Shown: in pieces, positions 9,822 through 19,856 of the stretch
How the letters are laid out: each line of letters begins with the position of its first letter
How positions within the stretch are numbered: position 1 is the first letter of the stretch
Assembly: GCF_013359735.1 (NCBI RefSeq)
Contig: NZ_JABFMX010000016.1
Span: 33,259 to 97,258 of the forward strand
Length of the DNA: 64,000 bases
Direction: 5' to 3'
Source of the DNA: Arthrobacter sp. C9C5
Lineage (GTDB): Bacteria; Actinomycetota; Actinomycetes; Actinomycetales; Micrococcaceae
The notes under the pieces: model-generated
What the model was told of the DNA's origin: nothing
Databases searched by the model: none
The model's input: the letters and a program-made list of their open reading frames with translations, nothing else
Made by a program: the position numbers and the translations under genes

Positions 9822-10740
9822 TCCTTAGGTTGGTACGGGGCAGTCCAATAGTAATCACTTCACCGAAGACTTCGTCCGGGTCCAGGCGCCGCAGCTCCTC
9901 GGCCAGGCAGTCCTTGAGGCTGCGGCGCGGCAACGAGATGCGCTGCGCCGGCTGGCCCGGCTGGGTCAGTTCAGCCACGGTGAGTCCGGGCCGGAACAGC
10001 TGCACGTCGCCGCCGGTGCGGGTCAGCCGCACGCGCCGGATCCCGGTCCCCGCCGGATCGGCGACGATGGTCACCGGAGCGTCCAGCGCCAGCGTGAGCC
10101 AGGCCGCGAGCAGCAGGGTGCTGGGGGAGTCCGAGGCACCTTCGACTGCGACGGCGGTGACCGGCGAGGAGTCCACCTGGTCCAGGACTGCCGCCAGCTG
10201 GATCCGCCAGTTGGTCAGGCGGGTCCAGGCCAGGTCGGTGTCGCCGGCCTTGTAGGTGCTGCGGAGATTCTCCAGCGCCGCCAGCGGGTCCGATTCGTTT
10301 GCGGAGTCGGTGATGCGGCGGTGCGCGATCCGGCCGATCGACGTCTCGCAGGCGTTCCGGGGCGCGCCGTGCGGCCACCAGGCCACGATCGGGGCATCCG
10401 GAAGCAGCAGCGCGGCCACGAGGGATTCGCTTTCCTCCGCGAGTTCGCCGTAGCCGCGGAGCAGGATGACCTCGGAGGCGCCGGCGTCGCCGCCCACGCG
10501 GATCTGCGCGTCCAGCCGGGTGGGCGCCGAGGCGCCGGCGTCCGCGAGGACGATGATCCGGCACGGGTGCTCCCGGCTGGCTTCGTTGGCGGCCTCGATG
10601 GCTTCCTCTTCGAGGCCCGATTTGGTCACCACCACCAGGGTCAGCACGCGGCCCAGGGCGATCACGCCGCCCTGTTCGCGCAGCGCCATGATCTTCTTGG
10701 AGATCTTGGAGGTTGTTGTGTCGGGAAGATCTACGATCAT
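9799..10740 (-). CDS. opcA: Glucose-6-phosphate dehydrogenase assembly protein OpcA
   Basis: OpcA is the partner protein required for full activity of glucose-6-phosphate dehydrogenase in actinobacteria and cyanobacteria. The 313-residue product shows the family pattern: MIVDLPDTTTSKISKKI at the N-terminus, VLTLVVVT, HPCRIIVLAD, and the central PDAPIVAWWPHGAP motif. It overlaps zwf by 4 bp (ATGA) and pgl by 23 bp, which fits a tightly coupled zwf-opcA-pgl unit. Confidence 0.93.
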   Translation of the reverse strand: MIVDLPDTTTSKISKKIMALREQGGVIALGRVLTLVVVTKSGLEEEAIEAANEASREHPCRIIVLADAGASAPTRLDAQIRVGGDAGASEVILLRGYGELAEESESLVAALLLPDAPIVAWWPHGAPRNACETSIGRIAHRRITDSANESDPLAALENLRSTYKAGDTDLAWTRLTNWRIQLAAVLDQVDSSPVTAVAVEGASDSPSTLLLAAWLTLALDAPVTIVADPAGTGIRRVRLTRTGGDVQLFRPGLTVAELTQPGQPAQRISLPRRSLKDCLAEELRRLDPDEVFGEVITIGLPRTNLRSVRPSER

Positions 10741-12299
10741 GGCCTTCTCCAGGTCCGTCCGTCGCGGGCGAGCAGTTCATCGGCGGAGGCGGGGCCCCAG
10801 CTTCCCGGGGCGTAGGGCTCCGGCTGTTCGTTCAGGCTGGCCCAGTAGTCCTCGAACGGGTCCAGGATCTTCCAGGACAGCTCCACCTCTTGGTGCCGTG
10901 GGAACAGCGGCGGCTCGCCAAGCAGCACGTCGAGGATGAGCCGTTCGTAGGCTTCGGGACTGGACTCGGTGAAGGAGTGGCCGTAGCCGAAGTCCATCGT
11001 GACGTCGCGGACTTCCATCTGGGTGCCGGGGACCTTGGAGCCGAACCGGATCGTGGCGCCCTCATCGGGTTGCACCCGGATGACGACGGCGTTCTGGCCG
11101 AAGTCGTCTTCGCCGTGGTCACGGAAGAGCAGGTTGGGCGCGCGCTTGAACACGACGGCGATCTCCGTCACGCGCCGCCCCAGCCGCTTGCCTGCCCGCA
11201 GGTAGAACGGCACGCCGCTCCAGCGTCGGGTGTTGATGTCCACCCGGATCGCGGCGAACGTCTCGGTGGTGGAGTCGGCGGGGATGCCTTCCTCTTCCAA
11301 GTAGCCCTGGACCTGCTCGCCCCCCTGCCAGCCGCCGGCGAACTGCCCGCGGGCCGAGTGCGTCGAGAGATCCTCCGGCAGCCGGACCGCGGCCAGGACC
11401 TTTTCCTTCTCGGCACGGAGGTCGTCCGCGTTGAAGGAGATCGGCTCTTCCATGGCGGTCAGGGCCAGCAGCTGCAGCAGGTGGTTCTGGATGACGTCGC
11501 GGGCAGCGCCCACGCCGTCGTAGTACCCGGCGCGGCCGCCCGTGCCGATGTCCTCCGCCATGGTGATCTGGACGTGGTCCACGTAGTTGGCGTTCCACAA
11601 CGGTTCGAACAGCTGGTTGGCAAAGCGCAGGGCCAGGATGTTCTGGACCGTCTCCTTGCCGAGGTAGTGGTCGATCCGGAAGACCGCGTCGGGCGGGAAG
11701 ACCGATTCCACGATGTCGTTGAGCTGGCGGGCCGACTCGAGGTCGTGCCCGAACGGCTTCTCGATCACGACGCGGCGCCACTTGTCGCCCTCGGCCTGGG
11801 CGAGCCCGTGCTTGGAGAGCTGCCGGCAGACCAGTTCGAAGGCCTTCGGCGGGATGGAGAGGTAGAAGGCGTGGTTGCCGCGGGTGCCGCGCTGCTCGTC
11901 GAGCTCGTCGATGGTTTCGCTCAGCCGCTCGAAGGCGTCGTCGTCGTCGAATTCGCCCTGCACGAAGCGGATGCCCTCGGAGAGTTGCTTCCAGACCGTT
12001 TCGTCGAACGGCGTGCGGGCGTAGTTCTTGACCGATTCCTTCACCTCGGCGGCGAAGTCCTCGTTCTCCCACTGCCGCCGGGCAAACCCGACCAGGGCGA
12101 AGCTGGGGGGCAGGAGCCCGCGGTTGGCGAGGTCGTAGACGGCCGGCATGAGTTTCTTGCGGGCGAGGTCACCGGTGACGCCGAAGAGCACCAGGGAGGA
12201 GGGGCCGGCGATGCGGTTCAGTCGGCGGTCCCGCGGGTCCCGGAGCGGATTGCGCCCCCGGCCCGCGGACTTAAAGCCGCCGTTTTGCGAGAGTGGCAT
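10737..12299 (-). CDS. zwf: Glucose-6-phosphate 1-dehydrogenase
   Basis: First enzyme of the oxidative pentose-phosphate pathway, the main NADPH source; 520 residues. The nucleotide site is LVLFGVTGDLARKKL; the active-site peptide is RIDHYLGKETVQN, followed by ALRFANQLFEPLWN. The C-terminal EAYERLILDVLLGEPPLFP is typical. It lies 15 bp downstream of pgi and overlaps opcA by 4 bp. Cofactor choice (NADP) is assumed from the family. Confidence 0.97.
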   Translation of the reverse strand: MPLSQNGGFKSAGRGRNPLRDPRDRRLNRIAGPSSLVLFGVTGDLARKKLMPAVYDLANRGLLPPSFALVGFARRQWENEDFAAEVKESVKNYARTPFDETVWKQLSEGIRFVQGEFDDDDAFERLSETIDELDEQRGTRGNHAFYLSIPPKAFELVCRQLSKHGLAQAEGDKWRRVVIEKPFGHDLESARQLNDIVESVFPPDAVFRIDHYLGKETVQNILALRFANQLFEPLWNANYVDHVQITMAEDIGTGGRAGYYDGVGAARDVIQNHLLQLLALTAMEEPISFNADDLRAEKEKVLAAVRLPEDLSTHSARGQFAGGWQGGEQVQGYLEEEGIPADSTTETFAAIRVDINTRRWSGVPFYLRAGKRLGRRVTEIAVVFKRAPNLLFRDHGEDDFGQNAVVIRVQPDEGATIRFGSKVPGTQMEVRDVTMDFGYGHSFTESSPEAYERLILDVLLGEPPLFPRHQEVELSWKILDPFEDYWASLNEQPEPYAPGSWGPASADELLARDGRTWRRP

Positions 12300-12314
12300 G
12301 GTTGCTGTGGTGCC

Positions 12315-13964
12315 TTAGCTTTCGGTGGAGGACGCTGGGCGGCCAGCAATTGAAGTGCCGGCCAGCGAGGAGACGAGCTGCTGCAACTGGCGGACGCCGG
12401 CGGCACGGTCCGTGAGGTGGAGCCGGAGCACGGGCCGGCCGTGTTCGCTGAGGACCTGCGCATCGCCGGCGGCCTGGGCGGAGATCAGCTCACCAAAGGT
12501 GAACGGACGTTCCGGGATGCCGAGGTCCGTCGCGGACGCCGCCGTAACCTGCAGGAACACCCCGATCGCCGGGCCGCCCTTGTGGAACTGCCCGGTGGAG
12601 TGCAGGAACCTCGGTCCCCAGCCGAAGGTGACGGGGCGGCCGCTGAGGGCGGCCAGTTCGTCCCGGATGCCCTCGAGCGGTGCGTAGTTGAGCCGGTCGA
12701 AGTAGGCCTGGACGCTGAGGTAGCCGTCCGTGCCGAGCTGGCCCAGCAGCGCGCTGACCGCTTCGGCCGCGGTGCCGGCGTCGCCCAGCCAGGCGCCGCC
12801 GCGGACCTCGATCGCGCCGTCGGTGAAGTTGGCCGGCGTCGGTTCGGGCTGCGCATCCAGCAGGCCGCGTGCTGCGACCTTGGCGGCCTCGACGTCGGGC
12901 TGGTCGAAGGGGTTGATGCCCAGCAGCCGTCCCGCGACGGCGGTGGCGAACTCCCAGGTCATCATCTGCGCAGCCAGGCCGCCGGCGATGGCCGACTCGT
13001 TGGCACCCAGTTCGACGTCGGCGTCGGCTGCCACCAGCCGGATCACCAGCACGTCCGCGGCGCCGCCCGTGACCTCCGGCGCGTCCGGGCCGGCGACGAC
13101 CGGCAGCACGCCGGTGCCGAGCTTGCCGGTGGACTCGGCGATGAGCTGTTCGGCCCAGTCGGCGAACCCTACGATCCCGGAACCGTCCTCGGCGATCACG
13201 ATCTTGTCGCGCAGCGGGTTGGTGCCGCCCAGCGCGGCGCCGAGGGCGAGGCCGATGTTCTCCTCGCTGTCGTCATTGAGGATCTCGGCGGTCTCTTCGG
13301 CTTCGTCCAGGAAGGCCTGGATGTCCACGCCGGCCAGCCCGCACGGCACCAGCCCGAAGGCGGTCAGTGCCGAGTAGCGGCCGCCGACGTTGGGGTCGGC
13401 GTTGAAGACGGCGCGGTAGCCGGCTTCGCGCGAGGCCTTGTCCAGCGGGGATCCCGGGTCCGTGACGATGATGATCCGGCTCTTAGCGTCGAGCCCGGCC
13501 TCGGTGAAGGCGTGCTCGAAGACGCGGCGCTGCGAGTCGGTCTCCAGCGTGGAGCCGGACTTCGAGGAGACCACGATGGCGGTCTGCTCGAGCCGGTCTG
13601 CCAGGGCGGCGGCAACCTGCTCGGGGTCGGTGCTGTCCAGCACCGTCAGCTCGACGCCGGCGGTTCCGGCGATGACCTCGGGGGCCAGCGAGGAACCGCC
13701 CATGCCGCACAGGACAATCCGGGTCACGCCCTCGGCGCGGAGCGCGTCGCGGAGGGCCAGGATGTCCGCCACGAGCGGCTGGGAGACGGTGGCGGCCTCC
13801 ACCCAGCCGAGCCGGACCGCGGCCTCGGCTTCGGCGTCGGGACCCCACAGGGTGGCGTCCTTGGCGAAGATCCGGGTGGCGACCCGGTCCTCCAGCAGGG
13901 CGGGCAGGTGCTGTTCGTGGGCCTGGCGGGCGGCGCCCGTGGCGTCGTAGCTGAGAGTGGTCAT
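12315..13964 (-). CDS. pgi: Glucose-6-phosphate isomerase
   Basis: Interconverts glucose-6-P and fructose-6-P; 549 residues. Sugar-phosphate isomerase motifs are visible: VLCGMGGSSLAPEV, AIVVSSKSGSTLETDSQRR, IVTDPGSPLDKASREAGYRA, and the late FGWGPRFLHSTGQFHKGGP with the expected His/Lys. This form, with the GMGGSSLAPE motif, is the one often found between tal and zwf in actinobacteria. It starts 6 bp after the tal stop. Confidence 0.93.
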   Translation of the reverse strand: MTTLSYDATGAARQAHEQHLPALLEDRVATRIFAKDATLWGPDAEAEAAVRLGWVEAATVSQPLVADILALRDALRAEGVTRIVLCGMGGSSLAPEVIAGTAGVELTVLDSTDPEQVAAALADRLEQTAIVVSSKSGSTLETDSQRRVFEHAFTEAGLDAKSRIIIVTDPGSPLDKASREAGYRAVFNADPNVGGRYSALTAFGLVPCGLAGVDIQAFLDEAEETAEILNDDSEENIGLALGAALGGTNPLRDKIVIAEDGSGIVGFADWAEQLIAESTGKLGTGVLPVVAGPDAPEVTGGAADVLVIRLVAADADVELGANESAIAGGLAAQMMTWEFATAVAGRLLGINPFDQPDVEAAKVAARGLLDAQPEPTPANFTDGAIEVRGGAWLGDAGTAAEAVSALLGQLGTDGYLSVQAYFDRLNYAPLEGIRDELAALSGRPVTFGWGPRFLHSTGQFHKGGPAIGVFLQVTAASATDLGIPERPFTFGELISAQAAGDAQVLSEHGRPVLRLHLTDRAAGVRQLQQLVSSLAGTSIAGRPASSTES

Positions 13965-13970
13965 GGGGGA

Positions 13971-15101
13971 CTATGCGTCCTTCCGTGCAGCGGCGAGGGC
14001 GACCTCGACGTCGGCCAGCAGTTCCTTCCAGCTTGCCACAAACTTGTCGAGGCCTTCGGACTCGAGCAAGGCGACGACTTCGTTGTAGGAAATGCCGAGG
14101 GCGTCGAGGGCGTTGAGCGTCGCGTTCGCGTCGTCGTAGCCTCGGGTGACCGTGTCGCCGGTGATGGCGCCGTGGTCGTAGGTGGCGTCGAGGGTCTTTT
14201 CCGGCATGGTGTTGACCACGCCGGGGGCGACGAGTTCGGTCACGTACAGGGTGTCCGGGTAGGCCGGATCCTTGACGCCGGTGGAGGCCCACAGCGGGCG
14301 CTGCGGACGGGCGCCGGCTTCGGCGAGGAGGGCCCAGCGCTCGGTGGAGAAGAGTTCCTCGTAGACCTGGTAGGCCAGGCGGGCGTTGGCGAGGCCGGCC
14401 TTGCCCTTGAGGGCCTTGGCTTCCTCCGTGCCGATCGCGTCGAGGCGCTTGTCGATTTCGGTGTCCACGCGGGAGACGAAGAACGACGCCACGGAGTGGA
14501 TCTTGGACAGGTCGTGGCCGTTCTCCTTGGCCTGCTCAAGCCCGCTCTGGAACGCGTTGATCACGGCGCGGTAGCGCTCGAGCGAGAAGATCAGCGTCAC
14601 GTTGACGCTGATGCCGCTTGCCAGGGTGGCGGTGATGGCCTCGAGGCCTTCAATCGTGGCGGGGATCTTGATCAGGACGTTGTCTTTGTTGACCTGGCCG
14701 TAGAGTTCCTTGGCTTCGGTGATGGTGCCGGCGGTGTCCCAGGCGAGGCGCGGGTCCACCTCGATCGAGACGCGGCCGTCGACGCCGTTCGTCGCGGCGG
14801 CCACGGGGGCGAACAGATCGCAGGCGTCGGCGACGTCGGTGGTGGTGATCGCGAAGACGGTCTCCTCGACGCTGGCACCGGCGGCTGCCATTTCCTTGAT
14901 CTTGGCGTCGTAGTCAGTGCCCGCGGTGATGGCAGCGTGGAAGATGCTCGGGTTCGTGGTGACACCGACGACGTTCTTCTCTTCGATCAGCTTGCGCAGC
15001 GTGCCGGTGGCGAGGCGGCCGCGGGAGAGGTCATCGAGCCAGATGGAAACGCCGGCGTCGGAAAGCTGCTGCGTGGGGGTAGCGGTGGGGGTGGTGTTCA
15101 T
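13971..15101 (-). CDS. tal: Transaldolase
   Basis: Non-oxidative pentose-phosphate enzyme forming a Schiff base with sedoheptulose-7-P; 376 residues, the long actinobacterial type. Motifs: [44 protein letters not shown], and [15 protein letters not shown] with the catalytic lysine (VLIKIPAT). Later [16 protein letters not shown] is also characteristic. The gene lies 67 bp downstream of tkt and 6 bp ahead of pgi. The ATG at 15101 follows AGGAGTTACAC. Confidence 0.96.
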   Translation of the reverse strand: MNTTPTATPTQQLSDAGVSIWLDDLSRGRLATGTLRKLIEEKNVVGVTTNPSIFHAAITAGTDYDAKIKEMAAAGASVEETVFAITTTDVADACDLFAPVAAATNGVDGRVSIEVDPRLAWDTAGTITEAKELYGQVNKDNVLIKIPATIEGLEAITATLASGISVNVTLIFSLERYRAVINAFQSGLEQAKENGHDLSKIHSVASFFVSRVDTEIDKRLDAIGTEEAKALKGKAGLANARLAYQVYEELFSTERWALLAEAGARPQRPLWASTGVKDPAYPDTLYVTELVAPGVVNTMPEKTLDATYDHGAITGDTVTRGYDDANATLNALDALGISYNEVVALLESEGLDKFVASWKELLADVEVALAAARKDA

Positions 15102-15168
15102 GTGTAACTCCTGAAGTCTGGGGCCGCCGCCGTGGTGGAGCGGCGGCCCGGAAAGCGTGAAGTTGGGG

Positions 15169-17295
15169 TCAGGCCGTGAGGCCGGCGAGGGATTCCTTGG
15201 CGGCGGCGGTCACGGCCTCGGCGGTGATGCCGAATTCCTGGAACAGGCGCTTGTAGTCGGCCGACGCGCCGAAGTGCTCGAGGCTGATGGAGCGGCCGGC
15301 GTCGCCGACGAACTCCTTCCAGCCCAGGGCGAGCCCGGCTTCGACGGAGACGCGTGCCTTGACGTTGGCGGGGAGCACTGCCTCGCGGTAAGCGGCGTCC
15401 TGCTTGTTGAACCATTCCACGCACGGCATGGAGACCACCCGGGTGGGGATGCCTTCGGCCTGCAGGGCCTCGCGGGCGGCCACGGCGAGCTGGACCTCGG
15501 AGCCGGTGCCGATCAGGATGACCTGCGCCTCGGTGCTCTGGCCGTTGGCGGACGCTTCGGCCAGTACGTAGCCGCCCTTGGCGACGCCGGCGGTCGAGGC
15601 GAACGTGTCGGCCTCGGCGTCGCCGGTCCCGCGGGCATAGGTGGGGATGTTCTGCCGGGTCAGCACGATGCCGGCCGGGTTCTCATGGTTCTCGAGCATG
15701 ACCTTCCAGGCCGCGGCGACCTCGTTCGCGTCGCCGGGGCGCACGACGTCCAGGCCCGGGATGGCCCGGAGCGAGGCGAGCTGCTCCACCGGCTGGTGGG
15801 TCGGGCCGTCCTCGCCGAGGCCGATCGAGTCGTGCGTCCAGACATACAGGGACGGGACGCCCATCAGGGCGCCGAGCCGGATCGCCGGGCGCTGGTAGTC
15901 CGAGAAGATCAGGAACGTGCCGGAGAACGCCCGGGTCGCCCCGTGCAGGCTGATCCCGTTCACGATCGACGCGGCGGCGTGTTCGCGGATGCCGAAGTGC
16001 AGCACCCGGCCGTAGGGGTTGCCCTTCCATGCCTCGGTCTGCCGGGAGGCGGGGATGAACGAGGGCGAGCCCTCGATCGTGGTGTTGTTGGACTCGGCGA
16101 GGTCCGCGGAACCGCCCCACAGCTCGGGCAGGACCGGGCCGATCGCGTTCAGGACCTTGCCGGACGCGGCACGGGTGGAGACGTCCTTGCCGGCTTCGAA
16201 GACCGGCAGGGCGGCATCGAGTTCGGCCGGAAGCTTGCGGGCTTCGACGCGCTCCAGCAGGGCGGCCGCCTCGGGGTTGCCGGACTGCCAGGCCTCGAAG
16301 GACGCCTGCCACTCGGTCCGGGCCGCGGCGCCGCGGGCCTGCGCCTCGCGGGTGTGGGCCAGGACCTCGTCGTCGACCTGGAAGCTGCGCTCCGGGTCGA
16401 AGCCGAGGACCTTCTTCAGGCCCGCGACTTCCTCGGCGCCCAGCGCCGAGCCGTGGATCTTGCCGGTGTTCTGCTTCTTCGGCGCCGGCCACCCGATGAT
16501 GGTGCGCAGCGAGATGATGGAGGGTTTGCCCGTCTCGGCCTTCGCGGCGAGCAGGGCGGCGTGCAGCTCGGCCACGTCCTCCTTGTACTCTCCGGTCCGG
16601 GTCCAGTCGACCCGCTGGGTGTGCCAGCCGTAGGCCTCGTACCGGGCCAGGACGTCCTCGGTGAACGCGACGTCGGTGTCGTCCTCGATGCTGATGTGGT
16701 TCTCGTCATAGATCACCACGAGGTTGCCCAGCTCCTGGTGGCCGGCGAGCGAGGAGGCCTCGGACGTGACGCCTTCCTGCAGGTCGCCGTCGGAGGCGAT
16801 CACCCAGATGGTGTGGTCGAACGGGCTGGTGCCAACGGCTGCGTCGGCGTCGAACAGCCCGCGCATCCGGCGCTGGGAGTAGGCGAAGCCGACGGCGGAT
16901 GCCAGGCCCTGGCCGAGCGGGCCGGTGGTGATTTCCACGCCCGCCGTGTGCTTGTACTCCGGGTGGCCCGGGGTCAGCGAACCCCAGGTCCGCAGCGCCT
17001 CGAGGTCCTTCAGCTCCAGGCCGTAGCCGGAGAGGAAGAGCTGGATGTAGAGCGTCAGGGACGTGTGGCCGGGGGACAGGACGAACCGGTCACGTCCCAG
17101 CCAGTCCGGGTTCGCCGGGTCGTGGCGCATCAACTTCTGGAAGAGCAGGTAGGCGGCCGGTGCCAGGCTCATGGCCGTGCCGGGGTGGCCGTTCCCGACC
17201 TTCTCCACCGCATCCGCCGCGAGTACCCGGACGGTGTCCACGGCACGCTGGTCCAGATGAGTCCATGACAGTTCTTGCTCTTCCAAATGTGGCAC
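15169..17295 (-). CDS. tkt: Transketolase
   Basis: Thiamine-diphosphate enzyme of the pentose-phosphate pathway, 708 residues from GTG 17295. Motifs: [60 protein letters not shown] (ThDP/Mg site) and [13 protein letters not shown] (catalytic Glu). The frame is open 43 codons further upstream, but those residues have no family similarity. GAGAGGGG lies 10 bases ahead of GTG 17295, so that start is preferred. It is the first gene of the minus-strand pentose-phosphate block. Confidence 0.95.
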   Translation of the reverse strand: MPHLEEQELSWTHLDQRAVDTVRVLAADAVEKVGNGHPGTAMSLAPAAYLLFQKLMRHDPANPDWLGRDRFVLSPGHTSLTLYIQLFLSGYGLELKDLEALRTWGSLTPGHPEYKHTAGVEITTGPLGQGLASAVGFAYSQRRMRGLFDADAAVGTSPFDHTIWVIASDGDLQEGVTSEASSLAGHQELGNLVVIYDENHISIEDDTDVAFTEDVLARYEAYGWHTQRVDWTRTGEYKEDVAELHAALLAAKAETGKPSIISLRTIIGWPAPKKQNTGKIHGSALGAEEVAGLKKVLGFDPERSFQVDDEVLAHTREAQARGAAARTEWQASFEAWQSGNPEAAALLERVEARKLPAELDAALPVFEAGKDVSTRAASGKVLNAIGPVLPELWGGSADLAESNNTTIEGSPSFIPASRQTEAWKGNPYGRVLHFGIREHAAASIVNGISLHGATRAFSGTFLIFSDYQRPAIRLGALMGVPSLYVWTHDSIGLGEDGPTHQPVEQLASLRAIPGLDVVRPGDANEVAAAWKVMLENHENPAGIVLTRQNIPTYARGTGDAEADTFASTAGVAKGGYVLAEASANGQSTEAQVILIGTGSEVQLAVAAREALQAEGIPTRVVSMPCVEWFNKQDAAYREAVLPANVKARVSVEAGLALGWKEFVGDAGRSISLEHFGASADYKRLFQEFGITAEAVTAAAKESLAGLTA

Positions 17296-17804
17296 GTAAA
17301 CCGGGCCCCTCTCTGTGCTGACGGCCGGCGGTACGGGTTTTCCCTCTGGGGAGCTTTCCCGCTGAGGGCTTTCCGCCGGGGCACAGTTCGGTGCCCGCTG
17401 CGGTTCGTACCAGCCGTTCACCATCGAAACGTTGATCTATCATTCAGTCGCATGCGCAGAGGCAGGGAGCGCCGTTGGGGGCAGCCGCCCGTGCGTGCTG
17501 ATCTGTCAGACAGCTTAGCCCCATTCCACCTGCCGGGCAGCGTACATCTCACGAATTGGACCGGTTTTCGGCTTATATGAATCACCGCGCGCCGCCGCGG
17601 CGGTGAGGCTGCGTTAACCTGGCGGAATTCCGGCGGGTTTCCGAAGGGCCCGGACGCCGGTGCCGCCACGGTATGATGGTGCGTGGCTACCAACGGGGGC
17701 GAGGACATGCCTGTGCGCTGCGCGTGGACCCCCTCCGAACGCAGTGCGCCGGATCTAGGACGTACTGCGACGACCAGCCGGACTGACCAGCCAGACAGAA
17801 CAGA
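17296..17804. promoter_or_regulatory. 509-bp divergent promoter region between tkt and ctaB
   Basis: No convincing gene is seen here. It must hold the promoters of tkt (leftward) and ctaB (rightward). Visible elements are a perfect 11-bp palindrome CTGTCAGACAG at 17503-17513, a TATGAT hexamer at 17672-17677 without a clear -35 partner, and GGACATGCC at 17700-17708, which resembles one unit of the repeats at 30.7 and 39.4 kb. None can be assigned to a known regulator. Confidence 0.4.
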
Positions 17805-18767
17805 GTGACTGCCACCGTGAGCACAACAGATACGCCGCTTAACGCCTCCCCGGCCCCAGGTCGAATCGGCTTCGGCCGCAAAGCCAAGGCCTACCTGGCG
17901 CTCACGAAACCCCGGGTGATCGAACTCCTGCTGGTCAGCACCCTGCCCACCATGATTTACGCCGAGCGCGGCTTCCCGTCCCTGGGCCTGATCCTGGCGA
18001 CACTCGTGGGCGGCGCCTTCGCCGCCGGCAGCGCGGGCTCCTTCAACTGCTACATCGACCGGGACATCGACAAGCTGATGCACCGGACGGAGAACCGGCC
18101 CCTGGTCACCGGCGAGGTCACGCCCCGGGAAGCGCTCGTGTTTTCCTGGCTCCTCGGCGCCGCCGCAATCGCGATCCTCTGGTTCGGCGCCAACCCGCTC
18201 TCGGCCTGGCTCGGCCTCGGCGCCATCGTGTTCTACGTCGTGATCTACACCATGATCCTCAAGCGCCGCACCGCGCAGAACATCGTCTGGGGCGGCGCCG
18301 CGGGCTGCTTCCCGGTGCTGATCGCCTGGGCCGCCGTGACCAACACGGTGGAATGGCCCGCCGTCGTGCTCTTCATGGTGATCTTCCTCTGGACCCCGCC
18401 GCACTACTGGCCGCTGTCCATGCGCTACGGCGAGGACTACCGCAACGCCAACGTGCCGATGCTCGGCGCCATCGCCGGCGCCAAGGTCGTGTCCGTGCAG
18501 GTCGTGCTCTACGCGTGGGCCATGGTGGCCTGCTCGCTGCTGCTGATCCCGGTCGGCGGGGCCGGCTGGGTCTACACCGTTACCGCCGTCGCCGCGGGCG
18601 CCTGGTTCCTGTACGAGTCGCACGCCCTCTACAACCGGGCCCAGGGCGGCGACGTGTCCAACAAGGGCGCCATGAAGGTCTTCCACGGCTCGATCAGCTA
18701 CCTCACCCTGCTCTTCATCGCACTGGCCGTCGACCCGTTCATCGGGTCCGCCATCGTCGGCGGCTAA
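17805..18767 (+). CDS. ctaB: Protoheme IX farnesyltransferase (heme O synthase)
   Basis: Converts heme B to heme O for cytochrome c oxidase; a UbiA-type polytopic membrane prenyltransferase of 320 residues. The prenyl-diphosphate motif is [20 protein letters not shown] near residue 83, with a second region [20 protein letters not shown]. About eight or nine hydrophobic segments are visible. GTG 17805 is the longest sensible start; GTG 17817 is an alternative. It converges with ctaA across a shared bidirectional hairpin. Confidence 0.95.
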   Translation: MTATVSTTDTPLNASPAPGRIGFGRKAKAYLALTKPRVIELLLVSTLPTMIYAERGFPSLGLILATLVGGAFAAGSAGSFNCYIDRDIDKLMHRTENRPLVTGEVTPREALVFSWLLGAAAIAILWFGANPLSAWLGLGAIVFYVVIYTMILKRRTAQNIVWGGAAGCFPVLIAWAAVTNTVEWPAVVLFMVIFLWTPPHYWPLSMRYGEDYRNANVPMLGAIAGAKVVSVQVVLYAWAMVACSLLLIPVGGAGWVYTVTAVAAGAWFLYESHALYNRAQGGDVSNKGAMKVFHGSISYLTLLFIALAVDPFIGSAIVGG

Positions 18768-18809
18768 GCAGGCAGCCACGGGCATCCCGCCCTGACACGC
18801 CACAAACAC

Positions 18810-18844
18810 AAAGAACCCCGGTCCAAACGGACTGGGGTTCTTTG
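18810..18844. terminator. Bidirectional terminator between ctaB and ctaA
   Basis: AAAGAACCCCGGTCC, loop AAAC, then GGACTGGGGTTCTTT. The stem has A/T tracts on both sides, so it can end transcripts of ctaB (+) and ctaA (-). Confidence 0.85.
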
Positions 18845-18904
18845 TCTCTGGAGGCGCGGGGGCCGGCGCGCGGCCGGGCTACTTGACCCGGCTTCCTGGC
18901 CGCG

Positions 18905-19849
18905 CTACTTCAGCGGGCTGCTGCGCGCGATGTCCGCGGCGTTGGTGGACGCGCTCATCAGCAGGGCCGCGCCGAGCATGTGCGCGGCCACGAGCAGGGC
19001 CGGGATGCCGTTGTAGTACTGCGTGAAGCCAATAACAGCCTGCAGCACGGTGACGCCCAGGAGCAGGAACACGGCCGTGCGGAACGGGCCGGTGATGCGG
19101 CCCCGGACCACCAGAAACACGCCGAACAGGGCCCCCGCGGTGACGAGGTAGGCGGGGACGGCGTGGATGTGCGAGAACAGGTCCCAGTCCAGGTTGTTGC
19201 GCGGCGCGTTCGCGTCGCCGGCGTGCGGGCCCGCGCCGGTCACCACGACGCCGAGGCACACGGCCACGGCTGAGATCAGGGCGACGGCGGTCAGCACGGG
19301 ACGTGCGGCGCCTGGCAGTGCGGGGAGCTGGCTGGTGCGGAACTTGCCGGTCCTGCCGTAGGCCCGGTTGACCAGCAGGGTGGCGAGGACCACGAGGGCC
19401 ATCGAGACCAGGAAGTGCAGGCCCACCACCCACGGATTCAGCTGGGTGAGGACGGTGATGCCGCCGATGACGGCCTGGGCCGGGATGCTGGCCAGCAGGC
19501 CGAGGGCCAGCAGGAAAAGATCCCGGCGTTCCTTGCGCAGGTTCCACAGGTACACCAGCATCATCACCGCGACGGCGGCCAGCGCGAACGTCAGGAGCCG
19601 GTTGCCGAACTCGATGATGCCGTGGATGCCCATCTCCGGGGTGTTCACGAGCGAGCTGTCGGTGCAGCGCGGCCAGGTGGGGCAGCCCAGGCCGGAAGCG
19701 GTGAGGCGGACGGCGCCGCCGGTCACCACCAGCACGGTCTGGCCGATCAGGGACAGCACGGCCAGCCGGCGGACCGTCTTATCGACGGTGACGGGCAGCC
19801 GGGAGGAAATCCGGGAGATGATCCGGGAAGGGCGGGACGCCGTACTCAC
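18905..19849 (-). CDS. ctaA: Heme A synthase (COX15/CtaA family)
   Basis: Oxidises heme O to heme A for aa3-type cytochrome oxidase; 314 residues, eight predicted membrane helices. Conserved segments: GGAVRLTASGLGCPTWPRC with the Cys/Pro motif, GIIEFGNRLLTF (His/Glu region replaced in part), VVGLHFLVSMALV and SHIHAVPAYLV, which hold haem-ligand histidines. GTG 19849 fits family length; an upstream in-frame extension overlaps the neighbouring permease gene. It lies 7 bp downstream of the ABC permease, as in the mycobacterial homologue cluster. Confidence 0.92.
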   Translation of the reverse strand: MSTASRPSRIISRISSRLPVTVDKTVRRLAVLSLIGQTVLVVTGGAVRLTASGLGCPTWPRCTDSSLVNTPEMGIHGIIEFGNRLLTFALAAVAVMMLVYLWNLRKERRDLFLLALGLLASIPAQAVIGGITVLTQLNPWVVGLHFLVSMALVVLATLLVNRAYGRTGKFRTSQLPALPGAARPVLTAVALISAVAVCLGVVVTGAGPHAGDANAPRNNLDWDLFSHIHAVPAYLVTAGALFGVFLVVRGRITGPFRTAVFLLLGVTVLQAVIGFTQYYNGIPALLVAAHMLGAALLMSASTNAADIARSSPLK

Positions 19850-19856
19850 AGTTTTC

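Noticed and set aside
12417..15107. An 896-codon open frame on the plus strand opposite pgi and tal
   Set aside because: It is a GC-driven shadow of two well-conserved minus-strand enzymes; its translation is low-complexity Gly/Val/Asp and resembles no family.
15157..17268. A 703-codon plus-strand open frame opposite transketolase
   Set aside because: Same reason: antisense to a clear transketolase, with a composition typical of reverse-frame reading in GC-rich DNA.
17296..17424. A 43-residue N-terminal extension of transketolase
   Set aside because: Not conserved in composition with the family, and a good ribosome site precedes the GTG at 17295.
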